From assembly GCA_020216965.1 (NCBI GenBank), contig JAIWOJ010000191.1, forward strand, positions 1 to 5,329: DNA of 5,329 nucleotides, read 5' to 3'. Origin of the DNA: Prosthecobacter sp. (lineage in GTDB: Bacteria; Verrucomicrobiota; Verrucomicrobiia; Verrucomicrobiales; Verrucomicrobiaceae). This document shows positions 1-5,329 of the stretch, in pieces. The position numbers were made by a program, and so were the translations under genes. How positions within the stretch are numbered: the stretch's first letter is position 1; each line of letters begins with the position of its first letter. The notes beneath the pieces are model-generated. The model had not been told where the DNA came from and made no database searches. It saw nothing but the letters and a program-made list of their open reading frames with translations.

Positions 1-317
1 CCGCCCTTGCACACCTACCTGCGGACAGCCTGCGCATCATGCCCGCTCTCAGCGAGCACGCACGCCGCATTTATCAGCTCCCTATCCACCAGCCCAGGCC
101 CCTTTGTGTGCTCATCGGTCCCGAGGGAGATTTCACCCCTGAGGAGGAAGCTCTGGCCTGCCAGCATGGCTTTCAGCCGGTGACCCTAGGCTCTCTAATT
201 TTGCGTGCTGAGACTGCCGCCATCGCCGCTCTCGCCTGCGTAGCCCATGAGGTCAGCAGGCAAAGGGGTGCAGCAGCCGCAGTGAGCCCTTCCACGCAGA
301 TCATCAGCGACCGTTGA
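1..317 (+). CDS. rsmE: RsmE, 16S rRNA (uracil-1498-N3)-methyltransferase, C-terminal part (5' end outside window)
   Basis: RsmE uses S-adenosylmethionine to methylate N3 of U1498 in 16S rRNA of the small ribosomal subunit, in the cytoplasm. The frame is open from base 3 with no stop before it, so the gene starts outside the window. About 105 residues remain out of the family's usual 240 or so. This part is the SPOUT-fold catalytic domain. It carries the glycine-rich motif IGPEGDFTPEEE and then LGSLILRAETAAIAAL, the counterpart of the family's LGxRxLRxETA cofactor-binding knot. Leu stands where many homologues have Arg before the second Leu-Arg pair. The N-terminal PUA-like RNA-binding domain is not in view. 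The ATG at 39 is an internal methionine, not the start. The gene ends in TGA at 315-317, inside the tail of the convergent PurC-like gene. Family assignment is secure from the two motifs. Confidence 0.93.
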   Translation, partial: ALAHLPADSLRIMPALSEHARRIYQLPIHQPRPLCVLIGPEGDFTPEEEALACQHGFQPVTLGSLILRAETAAIAALACVAHEVSRQRGAAAAVSPSTQIISDR

Positions 318-1608
318 GTGCTAAAATCTCAGGCAGCTTGCCGAGGCTACGGTAGAACTCAGCCTCCTCACGCCCGGTCTCTTGCAGGGAGGCGCGCAGG
401 CTAGCGGCCTCCGTTTCACCTAGCACATGCTGGCGGATCAGGGCTGTTTTGCGCGCCTGAAGGGCCAGGAAGCGGGCATCGACCTCTGGAGTTTGGGGAT
501 ACTTCCCAGCCGCTTGGCCCGCCCTCAAGACTTCTTTGAAAGCTTGCCCCGTGTGAGCTGCCTCCTGCTTGGCAGCATTGACACCAGCATACCAGTCTGC
601 ACAGGCCACGCGGTAGTAATCACGCATGGCCTGCTTGTTGTAGTGAATGATGAGCTGGCAGCCATCTACCTCGACCGTGCCTGTGGCGCGGAAACTATCC
701 GCATCAATGGTATCCACAAAAAACAGGTCATCTCCGTCCACGGCAAACTCCCACTTCAGATCCCAGAGTTGCAGGCCGACTTCTTGAAGCAGTTCACGCA
801 CAGCCCAGGCACCTAGCAGCGCCATTTTGATGGTGCTGAGAAAAGCCTGGGCACTGAGGCCAGACATGAGCAGAGCCTCCTGCTTCGTCACAGCACGGTC
901 CTCGGGCTCGTATTTGCTGGTGAGGTCGTAGATGGGCCGATCAAGCATCTGCCAAGCCTGCATCGGGCCAGCCAGGCCAAGTTCATGCGCAAAAGCATGG
1001 CGCTCTTTTTCCCCAAGAGCCTCATACTTTCTCAGGATAGAGCTGCCGCTAGTCACCCCGAAGCGGACGATGTATTCCAGCGGCACCACATAGGTGTTGC
1101 TTTGGTGAAACTGGGCATAATCAAAGACAAAATTCCCCATGATATTGCGCTGCTGGGGGCGCATGACGGGGAATCGGCGCACGACATTGTAGCAACTGGG
1201 GTGCTCTGGCATCCCCTCCGTGACGATCTGACCTGTAACGGCGTCAATCATCCCCACATGGTGAGTTCGCGCGCCAGCCTCCATCATCATCGGTAAAGTG
1301 CCGTCCATGAGCTGAGAGCGCCACGTTTCCCCGAGGGTGCTGGTTTCAAGCAGAGCCTTTTCCACCCGCCGCCAAGTCTCTGGCTGCGCTAAGCGGCGAT
1401 ACATGGCATGACGAAAGACAGCGCGGTTCAGGTCATTGCCCTGGATGGTAAAAATACTGCCAACATCGAAAACGGAGCCTGCCTCAGTGGTCTCACAGAT
1501 GATATGATCTGGATGGCCGGGCACAGCATACAGGTTCTGCACAGAGCCTCGATAAATAGGCTCGCCAAGAGTGAGGAGAGAGAGGTGGGAAGGTAGGTCA
1601 GAGGCCAT
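304..1608 (-). CDS. purC: Long PurC-like SAICAR synthetase (phosphoribosylaminoimidazole-succinocarboxamide synthase)
   Basis: PurC joins CAIR and aspartate with ATP to give SAICAR in de novo purine synthesis. Counted from the chosen ATG, the protein is 434 residues, well above the 240-300 usual for bacterial PurC. Family landmarks are in order: GSVQNLY near residues 21-27 (usual GKVRDLY), SVFDVGS at 45-51 (usual SAFD), PLEYIVRFGVTSGSS at 176-190 (usual PLEVVVRNxxxGS), PIYDLTSKYE at 225-234 (usual PxxxxSTKxE) and LWDLKWEFAVDG at 282-293, followed by VDTIDADSFRA (usual DExxTPDSSR). The last motif is clearly altered. The extra length lies mainly between the first two and the third landmark and in a charged, helical C-terminal extension. 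The ATG at 1608 gives an N-terminus that runs straight into the fold. An in-frame TTG at 1656, 3 nt after folB, would add 16 residues. Neither has a strong ribosome-binding site. It is last in the minus-strand run. Family is likely; exact substrate is inferred. Confidence 0.82.
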   Translation of the reverse strand: MASDLPSHLSLLTLGEPIYRGSVQNLYAVPGHPDHIICETTEAGSVFDVGSIFTIQGNDLNRAVFRHAMYRRLAQPETWRRVEKALLETSTLGETWRSQLMDGTLPMMMEAGARTHHVGMIDAVTGQIVTEGMPEHPSCYNVVRRFPVMRPQQRNIMGNFVFDYAQFHQSNTYVVPLEYIVRFGVTSGSSILRKYEALGEKERHAFAHELGLAGPMQAWQMLDRPIYDLTSKYEPEDRAVTKQEALLMSGLSAQAFLSTIKMALLGAWAVRELLQEVGLQLWDLKWEFAVDGDDLFFVDTIDADSFRATGTVEVDGCQLIIHYNKQAMRDYYRVACADWYAGVNAAKQEAAHTGQAFKEVLRAGQAAGKYPQTPEVDARFLALQARKTALIRQHVLGETEAASLRASLQETGREEAEFYRSLGKLPEILALNGR

Positions 1609-1659
1609 GAAAAATTGGAGAGATGCGAGGCTGGAGGAAAACGCGCCAAAACGCAAACC

Positions 1660-2028
1660 TCACGCCACCTTTTTCTCTGCCAACCTTGTCAGGACCACCG
1701 CCACATGGTCGCAGCCGGGCAGGATTTTTTTTCGCAGTTCGACGCGCACAAGGGCGGCACCAAACTCTAGCAGGAGGCAGGATGCGATTTCGGCAGCCAA
1801 TGTTTCGATCAGCCTCCGCGGCTTTTCCGCAGCCAAGGAGCGCAAGCGCAGCGCCACAGCGGCGTAGTCAATGGTGGCAGACAGGTCATCTGCCATCGCC
1901 TCAAAACGCTGCTCTAGCTCTAGGCAAATATTTGCCTGCAGGGTCTGCCAAGCGGCACGCTCCTCCTCAGGCACACCGATGCGCGTGGGGAGGTCTAGAC
2001 CGCGTAGGTGGATGGAGTCTGCCTGCAT
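1660..2028 (-). CDS. folB: FolB, dihydroneopterin aldolase
   Basis: FolB cleaves 7,8-dihydroneopterin to 6-hydroxymethyl-dihydropterin and glycolaldehyde, an early step of tetrahydrofolate synthesis in the cytoplasm. At 122 residues the length is normal for this small tunnel-fold enzyme, which usually forms octamers. Visible landmarks are IHLRGLDLPTRIGVPEEERA at residues 6-25, with the substrate-side Glu region; TIDYAAV at 52-58, the conserved Tyr-containing strand; RRLIETLAAEIA at 71-82, with the pterin-binding Glu75; and VRVELRKKILPG at 94-105, carrying the active-site Lys. In most homologues that Lys is followed by Pro; here the sequence reads Lys-Lys. It starts with ATG 9 nt after the pilT-like stop, with only a short AGG upstream, and ends 51 nt before the preferred purC start. 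It probably relies on coupling to the gene before it. No other folate gene is in the window. FolX (epimerase) relatives are possible but less likely. Confidence 0.92.
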   Translation of the reverse strand: MQADSIHLRGLDLPTRIGVPEEERAAWQTLQANICLELEQRFEAMADDLSATIDYAAVALRLRSLAAEKPRRLIETLAAEIASCLLLEFGAALVRVELRKKILPGCDHVAVVLTRLAEKKVA

Positions 2029-2037
2029 AGCCTATGG

Positions 2038-3219
2038 TCAGCGCTTGCGACCAGCTTCATTCTCACGCTGGAGGCGGTCATAGCCCATCTTGATAAAGCT
2101 AAAGTCACGGCAGTGAGCCCTGGCATCCTCTAAGGTGATAAAGTCATAGCTGAGCAGGTGCAGCAAACTATCATCAATGGTGTGCATCCCATCCCGCCCG
2201 CCGATCTGGATGAGGCTAGGGAGCTGCTGGATGCGTTGGTCACGGATACAGCCAGCGATGGCATTATTCACGACCATGACCTCAGAAGCCATCACACGCC
2301 CCTCACCATCAGCACGGCGGATGAGATGCTGGCACACAACACCACGCAGGCAGTGGCTGAGCTGGGAGGCTACATAATCCTGCTGGTCCCGCGGGTAGCT
2401 ATCGAGAATGCGTGTGATGGTGGCTGGCACATCCGTAGTATGCAGCGTGCTGATGACGAGGTGCCCCGTCTCAGCCGCAGTCAACGCTGTGCGCATGGTC
2501 TCCAGGTCACGCAACTCACTGACGGTGATGACATTCACATCCTGACGCAGGGCGCTCTTCATGGCACGGGCAAACTCATGGGTATCAAAACCCACCTGGC
2601 GCTGTCGGATGAGGCTCTGCCCATGCTTAAAGACGAACTCAATAGGATCCTCAATGGTCACGATATTGCAGGAGCGCGCAGCGGCGATCTGCTGCGTCAT
2701 GCTGCAAAGAGTGGTGGTTTTACCACTGTTGCTCACGCCGGTGATGAGGATAAGACCATCGCGGAGTTCGCAGAGTTTTTCCACCGTGGGACCGTGGCCG
2801 AGTTGAGAGAGCTCAGGGATACTATCTGGGATGTAGCGGAAATTGCCCTCGATCCGTCCCATGCAAAAGCAGGCATTGCCACGGAAGCGGCCTAGGTTTT
2901 CTACCTCAATCGCAAAGTCCAGCTCCCAGTCCTGTTCTAGCTTCGCGCGCTGGGTATCTTTCAGCCCGCCGAGCACCAGCTCACGCACGTCCACGGCGTC
3001 CAAGATTTCATCCGTCACGGGCTGCATCCTACCATGCAGACGCATCGTAGGTGGAGCCCCAGGAGAAAGATGCATGTCCGAAGCACCAGCCTGCATGGCC
3101 ATGGCGAGGTATTCGATCAGGTCGTATTGCCGCATGAGAAAAAAGTCCAGGACAGTAAAGAAAACAAAGCCAGGGATGTCGAGGCTTGATTCCGAAAGAA
3201 TCAACATTGCCCGATCCAT
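2038..3219 (-). CDS. pilT: PilT/PilU-family type IVa pilus retraction ATPase, with altered Walker motifs
   Basis: PilT-type hexameric ATPases sit at the cytoplasmic base of type IVa pili and drive pilin disassembly, giving twitching motility. This protein is 393 residues from the first ATG. Residues 29-130 match the N-terminal PAS-like domain (GASDMHLSPGAPPTMRLHGRM at 45-65). The P-loop is GVSNSGKTTT at 161-170, where PilT has GPTGSGKSTT. The Asp box is VTIEDPIEF at 187-195. The Walker B region reads VNVITVSELRD at 228-238: the catalytic Glu235 is kept but the usual DPDVILVGE is changed at Pro and Gly. The His box is GHLVISTLHT at 252-261. The segment IAGCIRD at 321-327 replaces the PilT AIRNLIRE signature, so PilU or a paralogue is possible. 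The first 28 residues are not typical; MRQYDLIEYL from ATG 3135 looks like the family's normal start. ATG 3219 follows the hsp70 stop by 6 nt, with AGAGGG directly against it. No pilus genes are nearby. Confidence 0.88.
   Translation of the reverse strand: MDRAMLILSESSLDIPGFVFFTVLDFFLMRQYDLIEYLAMAMQAGASDMHLSPGAPPTMRLHGRMQPVTDEILDAVDVRELVLGGLKDTQRAKLEQDWELDFAIEVENLGRFRGNACFCMGRIEGNFRYIPDSIPELSQLGHGPTVEKLCELRDGLILITGVSNSGKTTTLCSMTQQIAAARSCNIVTIEDPIEFVFKHGQSLIRQRQVGFDTHEFARAMKSALRQDVNVITVSELRDLETMRTALTAAETGHLVISTLHTTDVPATITRILDSYPRDQQDYVASQLSHCLRGVVCQHLIRRADGEGRVMASEVMVVNNAIAGCIRDQRIQQLPSLIQIGGRDGMHTIDDSLLHLLSYDFITLEDARAHCRDFSFIKMGYDRLQRENEAGRKR
3186..3204 (-). other. Perfect 7-bp inverted repeat at the 5' end of the pilT-like gene
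   Basis: On the minus strand the sequence reads TTGATTC, a 5-nt loop TTTCG, then GAATCAA, a perfect 7-bp hairpin. It lies 22 nt after the hsp70 stop codon. If translation starts at 3219 or 3207, the hairpin lies within or just after the first codons. If it starts at ATG 3135, the hairpin lies in a 90-nt leader. There is no T-run directly after the stem, so it is not a classical terminator, although T-rich stretches follow about 17 nt later. It could tune translation of the ATPase, mark an operator or protect an mRNA end, or be chance. The symmetry is certain; any function is a guess. Confidence 0.35.
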
Positions 3220-3225
3220 CCCTCT

Positions 3226-4983
3226 TTATACCAGCCCGCGCCGGGCCAGGGATTCCTCCATCGCGCGCTCGACGAGGCGCACGGCCAGTTCCTGGGTGGC
3301 CTCGTCCAGGGCTCGGTTCGCCGCTTTGAGGGCCGTAGCATCGTGTGTTTCAGCGTTGAGCAGCCGCCTGACCTCCGCCGCAGCGGCCTGAATCGTCACG
3401 CGCTCAGCCTCACTGACAGCATCGCCAAACTGTGCCAGTGCCGTCTCCACAGCGGGCAGTAGCTCTTCGGCTTTCAGCCTAGCCTCCGTCCACAAGCGCT
3501 CGTTCATGTCGTCAAAGGCATGCTCCACGCTCTCGGCGATCATCTGCTCCACACGCTCGTCATCGACATCCACGGCAGTGTTTTGGATCTCCAGCACGAT
3601 GTCTTTGCCCGTGGCTGTATCGCGGGCCAGCACTTGTAGAATGCCATTCACATCGATGCTGAACTGCACGCCGACACGGGCGCTACCCTTGGGGCCTGGG
3701 GGGAAAGGCACCACGATCTGCCCAAGCTCCCAGTTATCTTTAGCCAGCTCTCGCTCGCCCTGGAGCACGCGGATCAGCATGTCGCGTTGATTTGCTACGG
3801 CGTTGGTGAACATCTCTCCTGCCTTGCATGGCAGCGTGCTATTGCGGGGGATGATGACATTCATCAGGCCGCCAAAGGTCTCGATGCCCAAAGACAGTGG
3901 CGTCACGTCCAGCAGCAACACATTCTGCAAGCTGCCGCTCAGGATGCCCGCCTGAATGACCGCCCCCTGAGCCACAGCCTCATCTGGGTTCTGGGAGGTG
4001 TTTGGCTCACGACCAAAGACCCTGGCCACGAGGCCGCGCACCAGCGGGATGCGCGTGCTGCCACCGACTAAAATGACCTCATCTATCTCATCAAGCATGA
4101 CCCCGGCATCATGCAGCGCCCGTTGGCAGTGCTCACGCGTGCGCTCTAGCAGTGGCCGGATGAGTTTTTCAAGCTCAGCACGGGTGAGTTCACGGCTCAG
4201 GCTGTTTTTGCCATCATAAAAAGGCAAATCCACACGCGTGCTCTCCTGGCTGGATAAGCGCTTTTTGGCTGCCTCTGCCGCCTCAAGAAAGAGTGCTGGA
4301 TCACTGCCTGGCGGTGCGAGGTGCGCAGCCAAGGCACGGTCAATATCATCGCCACCGAGCTGGGTATCCCCTGCCGTGCTGAGCACCTGGAAGACGCCAT
4401 CACGCATCTCCAGCACGCTGATGTCAAAGGTGCCGCCGCCCAGGTCATAGACAGCGATCTTTTTCCGCTCGTCCAGCTTGTCCAAGCCGTAGGCCAGGGC
4501 AGCGGCAGTCGGCTCGCTGACGATGCGCTCCACCGTCAGGCCAGCCAACTCTCCGGCCTGTTTGGTGGCACTGCGCTGGGCGTCATTGAAATAAGCGGGC
4601 ACCGTGATCACGGCGCGGCTGACAGGCTGCTCCAGGGCGCGCTCAGCGATGGCCTTCAGGCGGCGCAAAATCTCTGCCGAGACTTCGACGGGCGTCGTCC
4701 CGAGCGCACGCAGGTCATAGGGTGGCGTCCAGTCCCCTTCCCCGCTGCGGCGTCCGATCAGGCGCTTCACGCTCGTGACCGTCCGCTGCGGTTCTAGGCT
4801 GCGTTTTCTCAAAGCAGGTGCCCCCACCAGGATGCTACCATCCTGCGCATAGTGCACCGCCGATGGCGTCATGCGGGCACCGGTCTCATCTGCCAGCAGG
4901 ATGGGAAAGCCGCTATCCACGACCCCAACGAGCGAGTTTGTGGTGCCGAGATCAATGCCGAGGATGGGCGATGCGGAGCTCAA
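3226..4983 (-). CDS. Hsp70 chaperone, short HscA/DnaK-like form
   Basis: Hsp70 proteins bind exposed hydrophobic peptide segments and release them in an ATP-driven cycle in the cytoplasm. Nucleotide-binding motifs are all present: phosphate-1 GIDLGTTNS at residues 9-17, VPAYFNDAQRSATKQAG at 128-144, phosphate-2 VYDLGGGTFDISV at 178-190 and adenosine VGGSTRIPLV at 306-315. The linker VLLLD is at 355-359, then the substrate-binding beta domain TPLSLGIETFGG at 361-372 and a helical lid from about 470. At 585 residues it is shorter than DnaK (about 640). The linker comes some 25-30 residues early, loops in the nucleotide-binding domain are trimmed, and the disordered C-terminal tail is missing. 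The opening (SLVGVVDSGFPILLADETG, VHYAQDG, SVKRLIGR) and FPPGPKGSARV resemble HscA, the iron-sulfur chaperone. No iscU, hscB, grpE or dnaJ is nearby, so a client cannot be named. The start is TTG; no ATG is available before the phosphate-1 loop. It begins 20 nt after fabD. Confidence 0.93.
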   Translation of the reverse strand: MSSASPILGIDLGTTNSLVGVVDSGFPILLADETGARMTPSAVHYAQDGSILVGAPALRKRSLEPQRTVTSVKRLIGRRSGEGDWTPPYDLRALGTTPVEVSAEILRRLKAIAERALEQPVSRAVITVPAYFNDAQRSATKQAGELAGLTVERIVSEPTAAALAYGLDKLDERKKIAVYDLGGGTFDISVLEMRDGVFQVLSTAGDTQLGGDDIDRALAAHLAPPGSDPALFLEAAEAAKKRLSSQESTRVDLPFYDGKNSLSRELTRAELEKLIRPLLERTREHCQRALHDAGVMLDEIDEVILVGGSTRIPLVRGLVARVFGREPNTSQNPDEAVAQGAVIQAGILSGSLQNVLLLDVTPLSLGIETFGGLMNVIIPRNSTLPCKAGEMFTNAVANQRDMLIRVLQGERELAKDNWELGQIVVPFPPGPKGSARVGVQFSIDVNGILQVLARDTATGKDIVLEIQNTAVDVDDERVEQMIAESVEHAFDDMNERLWTEARLKAEELLPAVETALAQFGDAVSEAERVTIQAAAAEVRRLLNAETHDATALKAANRALDEATQELAVRLVERAMEESLARRGLV

Positions 4984-5003
4984 AGTAATACGCGAGGTTA
5001 TGC

Positions 5004-5329
5004 CTAGCTGAGTTCCGCCACAGCCGCCTCAAGCGAGGGCAGATCTTTGATGCTGATGACACGGGCGGACTTGTCGATCTTCCCCATCAGACCTGCCAGG
5101 GTGGCATCCGGCCCAAGCTCAATGAAAAGCTCGTGCCCCGCAGCACGCAGGGCCTGCATGGACTCCACCCAACGCACACTACCGGTCACCTGGGCAGTCA
5201 GTGTGGAACGGATCTCCTCCGGGCTAGTCACCACCCGCGCCTCGTAGTTGCAGACCACGGGCACCGCCGGCGGCTGGATGGGGGCGGCGGCCAAGACAGC
5301 GGCCAGCTTATCCTGCGCGCTCTTCATCA
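5004..5329 (-). CDS. fabD: FabD, malonyl-CoA:ACP transacylase, C-terminal third (5' end outside window)
   Basis: FabD moves the malonyl group from CoA to acyl carrier protein, which supplies the extender unit for type II fatty acid synthesis in the cytoplasm. Only the last 107 or so residues of a protein usually about 310 long are present. The frame is open to the window edge. The first visible Met aligns with the Met of the family segment H-x-x-L-M, so the catalytic Ser and His are just outside. The conserved active-site Gln is seen at visible residue 46 in TAQVTGSVRW; by my alignment it corresponds to Gln250 of the E. coli enzyme. FIELGPDATLAGLMGKI near residues 68-84 is the usual FxExGPGxxLxGL with Asp in place of the second Gly. 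The stop TAG is 20 nt before the hsp70 start. FabD genes usually neighbour fabH, fabG or acpP; the downstream side here has none of these, and the upstream side is not visible. Confidence 0.93.
   Translation of the reverse strand, partial: MKSAQDKLAAVLAAAPIQPPAVPVVCNYEARVVTSPEEIRSTLTAQVTGSVRWVESMQALRAAGHELFIELGPDATLAGLMGKIDKSARVISIKDLPSLEAAVAELS

Noticed and set aside
343..366. Inverted repeat GAGGCT/AGCCTC near the convergent gene ends, as a possible terminator
   Set aside because: Only 6 bp with a 12-nt loop, no T-run on either strand, and inside coding sequence.
427..816. A 129-codon plus-strand open frame inside the PurC-like gene
   Set aside because: It is antisense to a supported gene, has no ribosome-binding site and no recognisable motif.
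2158..2895. A 245-codon open frame on the plus strand, antisense to the pilT-like gene
   Set aside because: It mirrors the codon frame of a well-supported minus-strand gene, and its translation shows no recognisable domain. GC-rich codon bias commonly leaves such antisense frames open.
3225..3230. TATAAA next to the hsp70 stop as a -10 promoter element for the pilT-like gene
   Set aside because: No -35-like sequence stands at the right distance upstream, where the DNA is very GC-rich coding sequence.
3691..3708. G-rich run (GGGG, GGGGGG) as a possible G-quadruplex
   Set aside because: Only two long G-runs and a short third are present. The stretch is explained by Pro/Gly codons of the conserved FPPGPKG loop of Hsp70.
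4321..4797. A 158-codon plus-strand open frame inside the hsp70 gene
   Set aside because: It is fully antisense to the most conserved part of Hsp70, and its translation resembles no known family. It is best explained as a shadow frame.
1..5329. Defence system, prophage, insertion sequence, CRISPR array or RNA gene
   Set aside because: No transposase, integrase, nuclease, repeat-spacer pattern, terminal repeats or tRNA-like fold was found. Coding capacity is filled by recognisable housekeeping families.

Overview
This is a compact, gene-dense bacterial window of ordinary housekeeping type. Six protein genes fill nearly all of it. There is no RNA gene, mobile element, CRISPR array or long repeat that I can see. 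Five genes lie head to tail on the minus strand, reading from right to left. They are the C-terminal part of fabD (fatty acid synthesis), a short HscA/DnaK-like Hsp70, a PilT/PilU-type retraction ATPase, folB (folate synthesis) and a long, divergent PurC-like SAICAR synthetase (purine synthesis). A sixth gene, the 3' part of rsmE (16S rRNA methyltransferase), enters from the left on the plus strand and meets the PurC-like gene tail to tail with a 14-bp overlap.

Layout: rsmE 3' end 1-317 (+), PurC-like 304-1608 (-, possibly from 1656), folB 1660-2028 (-), pilT-like 2038-3219 (-, possibly starting at 3207 or 3135), hsp70 3226-4983 (-), fabD 3' end 5004-5329 (-). Gaps between the minus-strand genes are 20, 6, 9 and about 51 nt (or 3 nt if the PurC-like gene uses an upstream TTG). 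This suggests one transcript with translational coupling. No intergenic stretch exceeds about 90 bases under any choice of starts, and I found no convincing promoter or rho-independent terminator.

Organism: a Gram-negative type bacterium with moderately high GC, type IVa-pilus machinery and type II fatty acid synthesis. The HscA-like Hsp70, the PilT homologue placed away from pilus genes and the unusually long PurC make me think of the Planctomycetota/Verrucomicrobiota side of the tree, with Verrucomicrobiota my first guess. That is inference from protein style, not a search result.

The genes do not form one obvious pathway. Fatty acid, folate and purine synthesis plus a chaperone look like a growth-linked housekeeping cluster, with the pilus-type ATPase as the odd member. 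I did not find a clear new system. The points most worth a second look are the altered nucleotide-binding motifs and uncertain start of the PilT-like ATPase, the shortened Hsp70 with a TTG start, and the long PurC homologue.
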